From Taeniopygia guttata (lineage: Eukaryota; Chordata; Aves; Passeriformes; Estrildidae), in NCBI RefSeq assembly GCF_048771995.1, contig NC_133026.1, positions 115,091,501 to 115,155,500 on the forward strand: a DNA stretch of 64,000 nt, given 5' to 3'. Position numbers and translations under genes: made by a program. Numbering within the stretch: position 1 is the stretch's first letter; each line of letters opens with the position of its first letter. A model generated the notes under the pieces. The model made no database searches. It saw nothing but the letters and a program-made list of their open reading frames with translations, and had not been told where the DNA came from. Of the stretch, positions 1-11,600 are shown piece by piece.

Positions 1-3000
1 TCTGTTTACCTAGTGTTTCTAGCCGCCAAAGCTGCCTTGGAGTGCAGCTGGGTTCAGAGGATCCTGTATGCACAGGATGCCTTCCTCCCTACACCAGTAT
101 GCTGGAGATAGTGAGTGAATGGGCTCTGAGGAGTCAGGCAGTCAGGCTGTAACAAAAAATACACTAATATTTGAACTGTTCCTCTATGCCTTAGATGTTG
201 ATTGGGTTTTGTTTGTTCAGTTGTGTATAAGATTTCTAAGGTGGTTTTTTTTTTTTTTTCTTTAGTGCTATTGAAATAAAGGAAACAGAAAATTCAAGGC
301 AGTCAAGAGTAGGAATGTTATATCCTAACTTCTTAGAACTAAGGGATTTCAAAGAAAGTATTGTGAGAAACTTCAGATGATGGGTTGTGCATAGCACAGG
401 CCAAAGTGTGAGCAGGGACTTGGGCTGCCAAGGGCTACAAATTCCCTGTTTGCTTTCACAGAGATGGGGAAGGAATGACTTCCCACCTTCAGAAGAAGTG
501 ATCAGAAACCTGATGTGTTACAGGTCTACCAGGGTTTCTATCAGTCATGGACAGATACTTAACACTGACCATGAGAATACCAGAGTATGAAAAACTCCTC
601 AGAATTTGCTTGTTTGCCTTTAGGAAGAGATAAAAAGTACTTGTCTTATAATTGGATGATCAATAAACAAATTAACTACAACATTCAAGCTTCCCAGCAC
701 TTGCAAGTGGAGTTCAAATGGACAGGATTAAGTGACTAGTGATAGTAATAATAAATGAAAAATGTGTATGATTGGTCAAAAAATTAGTCCTAGTACACTG
801 ACAACTGAAAATATATGATTGTATTTACAGTATGGAAGATTAATCTGTTCATCCACTGCTCTCTAATGCAGCAATTGCAGATGTTGCAAACACTGTAACT
901 GTAGGGAAATTATTCTGCTAATTTTTATACTGACAAGCCCCATTCAAATAAACAAATAACTGCAATTTACCACATATCCAGAATAATTCTTCTCAGAAGC
1001 CTTCAACAGAGAGCAGTGAATCTTTCCTTCATCTATCCGTTTTCATGTTTGTTTATCATAATAAAGAGGGGTCATGTGCTGAGTAAACAGTCTGTTTTAG
1101 AAAGTTAATAACTCCTGAGTTATTTGTTGAGACTTGGTGCCTAAACAAGCACAGAGATATAAATGAGCTGGTTCCAGGATGGGGCCATGATTACATAGCC
1201 CAGTTTATCCACGAAAGATAAAACTCCTGTAATGCATTATCTTTATTTCAGAGTACGATGGCAAATAATTTTAATATATATTTTTCAAGGCTTGATTCTC
1301 TCACTAAATGGGGTATTCTGTCACTGAACCAGGCGCTGAATGGTCAGAGTCAGACCATTAATGAAGTCTAAAAACAGTTAATGCAGGGTGAGTATTTCTG
1401 AATGTTTCACAACATTAAACACTTTTAGAATGTACATTTTGAAGTATATCTGTGGCTTTCTAGAAGTAGTCAGTGCCTGTAGTAAGGGGGAAAATTCCAG
1501 GGTGAGATCAACTTGGTTTTTTTCAGTTAAAAGTGTATACTTTCTTGTTGATACAGAGTGTAACTACTAAGAAATCTTTGACAGTTGTCTTTGAGGAGAT
1601 TACATTTAAAACACCAGTTTTAAATGCTGTCTAATTATCTCCAGTTGATCCTCTGACTATTCCTTTTTATAGCAACCATTTTTCAAATGGCTTTTGAGGC
1701 AGTGCCTCACTCCAGTACCCATTGTCTCTTTGAGCACTCTGTTCTGTCTGGTGCCTAAATTGCTGACTACCCCAGATCTAGAAGATGAATTACTGCAATG
1801 AAAAACATTCAAACATCAAAATGGCTGCTGTCCTTCATAGAAACTCTGTTAAATACTGGAAGTGGCCTAGGCTAGACATGACCCGTATTAGCAATGCATT
1901 AAAGAAATCAGAAATGCATTTACCATTTAATACATTAAATACTACAGAGCTGGGATAATTGCATCAGAAAATACAGCGTGTAACTTCCTTACCCCTCTCT
2001 CTGCTCTCAAAAACTGTTATTTACACTGATACTTGCTGTGTTGATACAGTAGTTATGCTACCTCTGCTGGTAAATCTGGCTATTTTGATCTGTTTGTACG
2101 TTTATGTGTTGATACAGCAAAAAATGTGCTTGGTACATCCTCTGGTGGTAATGCTTGGAAACATCAGTCGGCTGTGCAAAAAAACTGACTCCAGTTTCTG
2201 CCTTTGTGTATTAGAGATGCTTTTTCCCTGTTTAGGCAGAGGAAACACAGTGGGCAAGAGTGTTCAGGAGGAGCTGCTGAAGAGGAGGACACCTTCATCC
2301 CAGGCTGGGCTGCCCCAGGATGGGGTCACAGAGCTGTTCACCACAAGAGTTCAGAGGGCTCATGGCATGATCATCTTCTTTTTCACCCCTCCATGCCATC
2401 CTGTCACCTCAAGCCATTGTTTTTATGGAGCAGAAGCAAAATCCTGGAAGAGGTTGGGTGTGGGGGATTTTTTCTCATGCCCGAGGAAACTGCAGCAGCC
2501 CTTTTGAAGCCTGGCACTCAGACCAGGTAAAACCCCTTGCCAAGGAGGAAGGTACAGGTGACTCTCTGTGTTTAATACAGGACTATTGAAGGAGTTTCCA
2601 CTAGGATGGATGAGCCTGACTAAGCAGAAGAGGAGCACCTGGCCTTTGAGAACCAGCACCATGAGGTCCCCTCCCCTCTCTCTCTGCTTCTTCTTCCCAG
2701 ACTGCTCAGGCAAAACTCCTCACCACTAGAAGCCATTGAGCTGCTTGATGTCACTTATGGATTTATAATGTACACAAGGAATGAAGAAAAAGCTATGAAG
2801 TAGGTGTGAAATTATATTAATTTGAAATTGGCTCTCACATGATCATTTGAGGAGCATGTGTAAATTGCTCCTTTTCTGATCAGGAGGTTTTCTGTTTTAT
2901 GCAAAGCATAGTTACTTTTCTTCCTTTTCACCCTTTTAACTTCAGGAGATGGCAACATGCAATATGTTTTACTGTTCTACTTTTCCCTTTAACAACAAAG

Positions 3001-4299
3001 GGAGATTAGTTACTGTTTAATCAGCTGCTTAACTACCAAGACTTGTTGATGAGGCCCATGAAATTAAGTTGTGCAGATTTTACAACTCAGCAGAGTTCAC
3101 AGTGCCACTGTCAAATTTCTGTCTGCCAAGGCAAGCACCGTGAGTGAGCCATAGAGGTCAGGAAAAAGGGACATCAGGAGACACCAGGAGGTGATACCAG
3201 CTGGGATCAGTAACATCTGATGGTCACCTGCATCACAATACCCAGGTGGAACGGTGGCTTCTCTGCACTACAGAGATGACAGTCACAACAAAACTAAGAA
3301 AAATGTCTGGTGCAGAAGATAGTGGAGATGAGTTCAGGCTTTTTTTCAGAGGACAGGACTGTTGACAGATGCAACACACAGCTTTAAGGCAGGTAAAAGA
3401 CTGTTAGGCACAGAACAAATTTCTGTGTCATTGCCTGAGGGCGTTTCCAGAGCTGTCCCTCCCCAAGGAGGTGCCTGATGCAGGACAGTGTGCCCCAGTG
3501 GCCCTGGCTGCTCCTGGATGAGGTGGTGGGACAGGAGCACCTGCCAGGCCCAGCCCTGCCACCCCAGGGAGCCCCCATGGTCCCCTACTGCACTGTCATA
3601 CCCTGAAGAACCCATGGGGGATGGGGACAAGGTAGGGGGACATAGCCACTGCACCTGAGTGCAGTTAGCCTGGAGGAAAGCTTTCCAAGGAGATGGCGAA
3701 GACTCACAAGGGAAGGTCTCTAAAGCAACTTATACCTATACCCATCAGTTACTCTTGCCTCAGTGCTGGGATAGGACAAGACATGGCAGCTCAACATCCT
3801 TGTGTTTTTACAGCAACAGGCTCATGTACAGCAAGGGGAGATATCCTCTGGAAGTGTATGCTCCTGCCAAACCTGCTTCAAGGTGCCTCATTGAACTTCA
3901 CCCAAGTAAGGCACATAGCAGGGTGGATAAAGCTTTATTTTGGCTACCCCTTTTCATCTCTCCTTCAGTGAATCAGGAAGGACCAAGCACTTTCATTAAA
4001 TCTTTCCAGCTCAAGACCTGAGAACCTGGATGAGCACTGAAACTTCAGACCTCTGACAAGGCCAATGGGGTGGCCCTGCCTTTGTGTGGCAAAGCAAATG
4101 TGATTTCACTACAGGTACCCTTGAGGCCCAGCCATACCATCAGTCCTGTTTTTAAGAGACTGAAAAACACAGTTAGGCAGAAGCAATTCCATTTTGTAGT
4201 AACTCTCTGTGAATAATCAATATTTAGTGCCTGCAACTCTAATACTGAATTATTTATTTGAGAATTTAAGTATTTGAAAAAATATCAAAGCCAGTTGTA
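1..4299. other. Intergenic DNA, no gene identified
   Basis: Only short chance frames are present, with no splice-consistent exons and no protein I recognise. Minor items are a T16 tract at 244-259 and two stretches (about 2215-2715 and 3430-3650) that are clearly GC-richer than their surroundings. The open frames in those stretches (182 and 102 codons) have no recognisable domain. Confidence 0.6.
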
Positions 4300-4851
4300 T
4301 GCTGGGCAGCATCAAAATCAGCATGGCCAGTGGGTGAAGTGAGGTGATTCTGTCTCTATACTCCATCTTTGTGAGACCTCACCTGGAGTACTGATTCCAG
4401 ACTGGGGGTCCCCAGCACAGGAAGGACCTATTGGAGCAAGTCCAGAAGAGGCCAACAAAATGATCAGAGGGATGGAGCACTTCTGCTTGGAAAGGCTGAT
4501 CCAGTTGGAATTATTTAGCCTGAAGAGAAGACTTCAGGATGATCTATTTGCATCTTCCATAACCTGAAGGAAGCCTATAACAAAGACAGAGAGAGACTAT
4601 TTATAAAAGCATGTATTGATAGAACAAGGCATAATGGCTTTAAACTGAGGGTAGATTGAGATTAGATGTTAGGCAGAATTTTTTCACTGTAAGGGTGGTG
4701 AGGCACTGGAACATGTTGCCCAGGGAAATTGTAGATGTCTCATCCTTGAAAATGTTCAATGCCAGGCTGGATGGGCCCCCGAACCACCTGGTCTAGTGAA
4801 AGGTGTCGCTGCTTGTGGCAGGGAAGTTGGAACAAGATAACCTTTAAGGTC
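4300..4851 (+). mobile_element. CR1 LINE 3' fragment (left part, interrupted)
   Basis: This matches the avian CR1 3' region: gtgagacctcacctggagta at 4371, a stretch on fragment length and lumping, then 'ccaggctggatggg' and 'cacctggtctagtgaaaggtgtc' near 4760-4810, ending 'taacctttaaggtc'. The expected CR1 ending (ccttccaacccaag...attctatgattctat) is missing here but resumes at 5762, after an inserted LTR. It is 5'-truncated, as most CR1 copies are, and has no usable ORF. Confidence 0.9.
4846..4851. repeat. Left target-site duplication AAGGTC
   Basis: The six bases AAGGTC directly precede the TG that opens the LTR at 4852. They recur immediately after its closing CA, at 5762-5767. An uninterrupted CR1 has this sequence once (tttaaggtcccttcc), so one copy was created by the insertion. 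Confidence 0.85.
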
Positions 4852-5043
4852 TGCCTTAGCGCTCTCTCTTGTCCCCCCTTTCGTCCCAGCTAGCTCTGTG
4901 AGGAGGGGGGGAGCGCTGGCAACTTCCGTGTTTTCCGGCGAACCCTCGCGGGTATCTGCCGGTGCTGCGTGGGTTTGGGAGCGAGGCGAGTCCCGAGGCG
5001 AATAAAAGGAGAGAGATTTTTTCCCCCGCGGGCGATATCTCGG

Positions 5044-5049
5044 TTTATT
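5044..5049 (-). promoter_or_regulatory. LTR polyadenylation signal AATAAA
   Basis: The plus strand reads tttatt, so the minus strand reads AATAAA, in context CGTAATAAACCG. It lies downstream of the TATA-like box in the minus orientation and about 190 bp before the LTR end, as expected for the R/U5 region. Confidence 0.6.
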
Positions 5050-5304
5050 ACGGCTTGGTTGGGAAGGCAAAAACCGAGGAGGCTGCTGTGTGCTAAGTTC
5101 GAGTTTGTCCGTGCCGCCTGGCCGATTCGGGGGCGGGGCGGCGCGCTCCGAAGCTGGCCGCGATCCAAGAGAGGCGGCGTGCAGAGCCGCGGCGCTGCTG
5201 CCAGCATGTGCGGGAGCCGCGGCGACCGCGGTAGAGGCAACGGCGGCGGTGAGGCTGCGGCAGCGATCGCAGGACCGGCCGCGATCGCCCGAGGCAGCGG
5301 CGGC

Positions 5305-5469
5305 GGTTGCGGCAGTCAGGGGCCGGGAGAGAGAGAGAGCCGCGGCAGCACGCAGGGATCCGGCGGGAGAAAAAGCCCGCGGCGGCACGCAGGAATCAGG
5401 CGGGAGGAAGAGCCCGCGGGTCGGGCAGCAGCAGCGATCAGGGGCCAGGTGGGAGAAAAAGCACCGGGG
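5305..5469. repeat. Degenerate tandem repeats (~37-49 bp) inside the LTR
   Basis: About four imperfect units share a core of the form 'gca-ggatc-ggcgggagaaaaagcccgcgg'. They cover 5305-5345, 5346-5382, 5383-5420 and 5421-5469. The two central units are the most alike (cacgcagggatccggcggga and cacgcaggaatcaggcggga). They lie in the presumed transcribed R region on the minus strand. Confidence 0.65.
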
Positions 5470-5482
5470 CGTCCCCAACCTG

Positions 5483-5572
5483 CTCTATAAGTACTCGACA
5501 GGGGAAACCCGGGGCGGCCAATGAGATAACGCCACGGGGGGACTTGGGGATAGTGGGGTGCAGGGGTCCAAT
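5483..5572 (-). promoter_or_regulatory. LTR promoter: two CCAAT boxes and TATA-like box
   Basis: On the minus strand, ATTGG motifs (plus ccaat at 5568-5572 and 5518-5522) precede ACTTATAGAG at 5492-5483 by roughly 30 and 80 bp, the usual spacing of a pol II core promoter in a U3 region. The plus strand also reads CTATAAG at the same place. Direction is therefore inferred mainly from the CCAAT boxes and the downstream AATAAA. Confidence 0.55.
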
Positions 5573-5761
5573 GGGAGATGGACAGATGGAAGGGTGCCGG
5601 GTCGTCTCTAGACCCCGCCACGTGGCTGACAGATGGTCTGAGAGACGTAAACAGAGTGACTAAGGTAAACCGCGGGGAGAAATGGGAGAACCCGGGAGGT
5701 CGTTACAGATCGAGAGGGGATACCTTATACATAATAGAACATATAATAACACAATTCCACA

Positions 5762-5798
5762 AAGGTCCCTTCCAACCCAAGCCATTCTATGATTCTAT
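5762..5798 (+). mobile_element. CR1 LINE 3' terminus (right part) with right target duplication
   Basis: The sequence aaggtcccttccaaccc followed by aagccattctatgattctat is the hallmark avian CR1 3' end. It continues the element broken at 4851. Its first six bases (5762-5767) are the second copy of the AAGGTC duplication. Confidence 0.92.
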
Positions 5799-6394
5799 AC
5801 TTATTCAAACTGCATTATTAAAAGGGTAAACTATTAGGTATTCTGAGTACTAGGATATCTTACTACAGCCCTGATTAGAGGGAAACTTGTAGAAGTATAC
5901 AACAAACATGATAAGCAGGCAATAAATAACTTCCAGGCCATCTCCTACTGCTCAGGGGTGACTTGGCTGAAGTGGTATGTAGAGGATAAGTCCTTAATAA
6001 AGCTTTGAAGACATGAAATATTTGGACCATCCCAACTGATTGTCCAGTACCTAAAAAATATCAAAGAAATATATGTTTTGCATAAAAAAAAACACATTCT
6101 GGAGATCTGTGAGTCAGGAAAAGAGAACACACATTTGTCCTGTAGCTAGAGCTGAAGGACTAACAGGAGTGAAAAAACACAGGAAACTTATTTCTGGGAG
6201 GTGACATGCACAGAGGTAGGTTGTTTACTAGATCAAAAACGTGACTTTGTCATTTTTAGAGAAAAGCATAAACACTTTGGCCAAATCAAATCATTCTAAC
6301 GTGAGATACACTGAATCTTATGTAATGAAGTGGGTAGAAAGTGATAAACATTTTTATCAAGAAGTCCATATGCTCTATGTCATTCGTCCTCCAT

Positions 6395-6433
6395 ATTATC
6401 TATTTATTAAATAGATATTATCTATTTATTAAA
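6395..6433. repeat. 22-bp AT-rich direct duplication
   Basis: The unit beginning attatctatttattaa is repeated at a 22-bp period (starts 6395 and 6417). The units also contain the short palindrome-like tatttattaaatagata. Confidence 0.75.
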
Positions 6434-7812
6434 AACTTTTTAAAGTAAAAAGATCTTTGTCACTCTCAGTTCATCCACAAAGAGATTCTTGTGTCCCTGT
6501 TGGAAGCAGTCTAGTTTGGCTCTTCATGTAAGACCTGTTATCTGGTTTCAGTGTCATGAAAGATTCTGGATTTATTTCCATAAATTTTTGCATCTGTGTT
6601 CCTTCTTATTTTCTCACTAAACTCTCCCCCCTAATTGTATACCTGATCTGCAGGTACACAAATGAACAGGAAAAACTTTCATGTCATACAGTTCAGAGTT
6701 CAGCACTGGGTTTCCCCTGTTGGGAATGGAGGGGCTTTTCCTTAGGTCGCTCTCTTTTGCAGCTGTAGGAGCCAGTGGTGCTCTCTTAGGCCATGTGTCC
6801 ATCCTGTGTCTGTCTGAGGCACAAGCCCTGGATGTGCCAAGCCTGTAAACCCTTCTCAAACATGCTCTGACTTCAGTGGCCAAATGCTGATTTCAGCTGG
6901 CAAGCAGCAGGCAGTGGAGTTAGCCAGTGTGGCAACCACCAGCCACAGCTGTCTCCTATCCATGGCTGGTGCCTTACTCCTCAGGGAGTCAAGCCAAGAC
7001 CCAGGCTGAGGATGGCTGCTGCTAAGCTAAGAGGTTTGCCAAGGTTCTGTGTGAAAGTGTGACTCTGTGTTCAAATCTCAGACAGGTGTTTCCCAGATGA
7101 TGTGTTGACTGTGTTGTCCAAACATTGTATTACTGGATGCTTCACATATTTTCTGCCATGGGGCCTTGATATTACAGAATAACGGAAGGATATTGAACAC
7201 ATTGTGGATTAATGAAGGAAATTTTATTGTCTAGGTCACTCAAGGATCAGGTGAAATTACCCAAAGGACTCTTTCTGGTCTTAATAGCAAGAAGTTCATT
7301 ACTTTGCTGACATTAGTGTTACTGAGGCTGTAAATAGACAAGATGGCAAACCTGTTTTAAGATGCCTATTACAAGATCAAAAACCCTGTGGCCATATGAC
7401 ACAAAGCACTAAAACAACTTCAGTCTGTCAGTTCAAATTTGTTCCAAATATTTTGAATTCTTAGTACAATTTCAATCTGTCTTGACAGATCAGTTTTTAG
7501 CTCATCCTGCCCACTCTAATTTTAGGTCGAATACACATCATCTGTTTACCCATAGCTGGGATAAAGCCTGGCATATATCCAAATACTGTACTCTGGCTAA
7601 TTCATCAGAAATATGCCCGTGCCTCATTCATATTGGATTTGTACCACAGGCTGATCCAGGAGCACACAGATCTTATACAGTGGAAGCAGAGCCCGCATGA
7701 GGCCTGTTGACAGAAATGGTATGTGACAGAAAGAATCTAGGAGAAAAGTAAAAAGTAGAAAAGCTGGAGGAAAGCTGATGAGGAAAAAAAAAAGAGATGT
7801 GACTTGAAATGG

Positions 7813-7838
7813 AAATAAATAAATAAATAAATAAATAA
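7813..7838. repeat. (AAAT)n microsatellite, about 6 copies
   Basis: Uninterrupted aaat units are visible. Confidence 0.9.
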
Positions 7839-8621
7839 TCATAGCAGGTGAAACAAAATATTTGAAAACCATGCAAATGCTGCAGGTAGTCCAAATATGG
7901 TTACACCTAGTGCCAGGTGTAAAGCACTGAGAGTAGACATAAAAGGCAACCCAAGATGAGGCAGAAGATCAATGGAAGTTTCTCAGCTTGATGAGGGAAT
8001 TACTGGGTGAATTTCTGTGGTCTCTTTTATAAAGACCAAGCCTAATAGAGTGAACCTTTCCACTTTAACGTTGGTTGATCATAAGTAATTGCCAGTCACT
8101 GTGGAGGTGCAGTCTGGATTGCTCAGACTTGGGTGTATTTGTGCCACAGCTCCGAATGCAAGGCTGTGCTGCTGCAAAAAAGCAAGAAGAATGTAACAAC
8201 AAAATGGAGAATAGGAAAAAATCTAATTAAAATCTAATGAAAGACAAGAAGATATAAACTCCCACATGATCTCATTAAATTATTGATTGAAAAGCCCTTG
8301 AGATGAGATTTAGACTTGACTAATTTTTTCCTTGCTCTAGCCAAATGTTTTCCTTTTACAGGTGCAACTTCTTTGATTTGGGTGACAACAGTCCTATCCC
8401 TGCATGTAGATATCCACTACAGCTAAAATGTCAGCTGGAATATTTTGCTGGAAAGGACACAATAGTTTGATTCTTTTCTCTCATTCTCCTGGTTACCAGG
8501 GAAAAGGAACAGGCATAAGAAAATTGAGAGGAAGAGGAGTGTCTCTTCACCTGGTCTCTTGTTGCCCAAAACTGAATATATTTTGGTTATTTTTAGAAAT
8601 TGGTAGGAAAGAAACATTATT

Positions 8622-8645
8622 AAAAAAAAAAAAAAAAAAAAAAAA
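8622..8645. repeat. A24 homopolymer
   Basis: An unbroken run of 24 A. No retrocopy or SINE body was recognised upstream, so it is listed only as a homopolymer. Confidence 0.9.
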
Positions 8646-11600
8646 GTCAAATCAATCTCATCTATGCCCAGCTAAATTTCTTTCTATATGAAAATTATTA
8701 CCAAATTAATACCAGATTGCTCTTTTTTAACTGGCTAATTAGCAAGAGGAGGTGTGTATTCAAGATCACAAAGTCTCTTCTATTAAGAGCTGGTAATATA
8801 ACCACATATTATCACTTTCTTCATTTACAGGACAACTGACAGATACTTTCTCAAAAAGCAATCCTTTTTCTTTTCTCTCTCTCTCTCTGAGAAATAAAAA
8901 CAACTACACAACAAAACAAATGTAGAATGCAGATTGGTCTATACATGAGATGGAGGCTCAATGAAAAGAGAAATTCAGCTAATATAACAGAAGCCCTAAG
9001 AAACATTACTAAAACTGACCGGAATTTAAAATCTCAGTAATTTAGATATTCTAACTTAAAACTTCATTGCAATTCAGAAAAGTTCTAAAAATGTCAAGGA
9101 GGTGCTTCCTTTTCTTGTACGTGGAACAAAGACTGATCTTCCAAGGGCTTCATTAAATCCTTACTTTTGACACCCTAAGATTGAGCACACATTTGTCTCA
9201 AGACAAATAATCTTCACAAAATAATTTCTGGAACTTTGTGAATTAAAAAAAAAAAAAATACAGTGAAGAACGGCACTGTTTAGCATTCCCGTAAACAGCA
9301 AAAGGATTCTGCTCTAATTCAAAAAGAAGTAGCAATGACATTTTATCGATTCTTCCACTTTTTAAAAAGAGGAAAATTTCTTCATCAATCTATCCCTAAA
9401 CTTCACAAATTTGACTCTCACTATTAACGGCAGTGAAAGAAAGTTTCTGCAGTTTGTAAATACAGGACACCTATCGGATCTTCCTTTTTTGCTTTTATGA
9501 ACCTAAATAAAAGTGCTGTAAAATGAGCTTGTTAGCCTTTTAATGATTAAAAACAAAGTTAATTGTGATGTAACACTAACCACAATGATGGTAATCAACT
9601 CTAAAATGAGAATGCATCCTTAATATTGGATTCAATTTTGTTAATGAGAAACTGAATTTAGGAACTATTAATTTATTAACTAGCCAAGAGATATAAAAAA
9701 AGCATGGGAAGCCTTGAACACCATTTAAAATTTTGGGAAAGGGTGAATACTGTAATATTATGTAGCACACAAAAAATCGCTATGGTCTGCAGCCACCCAC
9801 TACTAAATGTTTTGGGAAAGAATTCACAGCAAGGGAAGTTGGCAGATCAGGAGAAGCAAGAGGAAGGTGTATTTTGGAGCAGTAAATAAAAGCAACCTGC
9901 TAAAGATGTGAAGAGGCCTTTGGAGAGAGGAGGAAGTGTTCGAATTCCAGGGTTATAGGACCCAGTTAATCTGCTTCTGCAGCGGCGGTCACTCGAGACA
10001 CTGCAGGTACTGCCTTGTGTAAACCAGTAATTTTTACAAAACTTCACAGCCTTCACTTATTCCCATGAACTCAGGTAAGAGGGACCTCTGAAGGTGGGTA
10101 TCTAAACTCAAGCGGTATATGCTTTCCAGGCAGTAGCAAAGGCCCTGAAAACACAGGAATTTTTTTTTTCCCATCCTTTTCTTGTCATTTCAGCACAGCG
10201 AGCACCTAGGAAGGCCTGCTGATCACTGTACCTTGGGGAAACCCTGTGAGAAAAGTGTTTATGCCCAGCAAGTCTGCAAACATCTGCTCATGCAGAGCAC
10301 GCTTAGTTTGGGCTCTTCTACCATTCAGAAAAGATGTGTCCTTGTTTTAACACTGTTACTACAAAGCAAGCACTTGGGGGAATTACTGTGGGCTCACAGC
10401 TCAACTTCCACTTCCTAACAGCTCTGATTCCACTGAAATCAAACAGATGATGCTCCAAACTGCAAATAATAAGCAATAAAAACCTGTGGGAATTCCTGAA
10501 GTCAAACCAGCACCAGGACTTATGGTGTGCCTAAAATCACTGGTGGCCCTGCTGTATTTAATTTCTAGTATTTGTGAATTTTATCTGAATATATGTGATT
10601 TTGGCATTTGGCCTAATCTATTATTTACTTTCCAATTTTAAAAGAAACCAGTCATTTTCATACATGTAATTTTTCTTGCAGAGTATCTCTTTGCCCACAG
10701 ACCCCTCCTTGGACAAGGGGCATAGGTCAGAAAAAAAACAGATGCCAAATTATGATACAGAGACATCTGCACATACACATTTCCTTTGTTTGCTTTTTAT
10801 GTTGAGGAACAAACCCTGCCTGAAGCTATAGTATGCAGACATCTAGTGGTTGGATAATATAATGCAATTAACACATCTTTACAGGACATCTGTAAAAGTT
10901 TTGCACCACTGTATCATCATCTGAAGGCCTGATACCTTGGGTCCTGTTGAAAACAGATTCTTCGGCTCTGCAAGAACTTCTTTTTATTCATTGCAGTCAC
11001 AGGTATTTTGAGATACTCTGGCCTCGTGTGTTTCTTGGATTCCATTTTAAATTGTGTGGAACTGCGGTGGTCAAAATGTAAAATCTGAAGATTCAAAATG
11101 CTGCAGCACATCCACTTAACCACAGCCTATAATTTCACACTGAGATTCATGCACTTGGTAATCACTAGCAGCTTCCCTGCCAAGAGCACACAGCTCTCAG
11201 ACCCTTGTGTGTTTGTTTTTTATTTTTCTGTTGAGTAAACATCTCCTCATCTGTATGAACTACTATATGTTTCTAAGCCATGAATAAATCTTTCAACTAC
11301 CTTTGGTTTGCAATTTTTTTCTTTTTGCTTGGCCGCATGGATGATTACCCAGCAAAAGAGACCAAGCCACTGTCAACTTATGATCCAAGATAATGAAACT
11401 CACTTTGTACAGACCTATAGTGCACCAAAAAGTAAAACCCTGGTATCTTCACAACACGAGGCTAAACACACATTTTCTACAACTGCTTTATACCTGCTAT
11501 TTAAAACATTGCTGACATGGTGTATCATATTTAGCTGTATGTGTTCACTGACTTATTATAGCTTTCATCTGTTTCATGCTCACCATTGTCAGATGTTTAC

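Larger units (their letters stand above)
4852..5761 (-). mobile_element. Solo LTR of an endogenous retrovirus, CpG-rich, nested in CR1
   Basis: This 910-bp insertion begins TG and ends CA and is flanked by the 6-bp duplication AAGGTC. That combination marks a retroviral LTR; 6-bp duplications are usual for alpha/beta-like (ERVK-type) elements. Read on the minus strand it has a plausible layout. Two ATTGG/CCAAT boxes (plus coordinates 5568-5572 and 5518-5522) lie ahead of a TATA-like ACTTATAGAG (about 5483-5492). A GC-rich R region of some 440 bp follows, then AATAAA at 5044-5049 and a U5-like end. No AATAAA follows a TATA box in the plus direction, so minus is favoured. No internal gag, pol or env sequence is present, so it is a solo LTR formed by recombination. 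Retained CpGs suggest a young copy. The long open frames here (up to 240 codons) are by-products of high GC. Confidence 0.85.

Noticed and set aside
1959..2507. 182-codon plus frame
   Set aside because: No recognisable domain, and it competes with other frames of similar quality. It is kept only as part of an unexplained GC-richer stretch.
4756..5478. 240-codon minus frame and overlapping plus frames (173, 144 and 118 codons) in the GC-rich block
   Set aside because: They arise from the low stop-codon frequency of the CpG-rich LTR. They are rich in A, R, P and G, have no domain, and overlap one another in both strands.
8423..8650. Processed retrocopy suggested by the A24 run
   Set aside because: No recognisable gene body, target duplication or SINE precedes the A-run, and its minus-strand frame is just poly-F from the homopolymer.
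10838..10849. CTCF-like motif on the minus strand (CCACTAGATGTC)
   Set aside because: The second half departs from the core (TGTC instead of GGCR), and there is no CpG or other supporting context.
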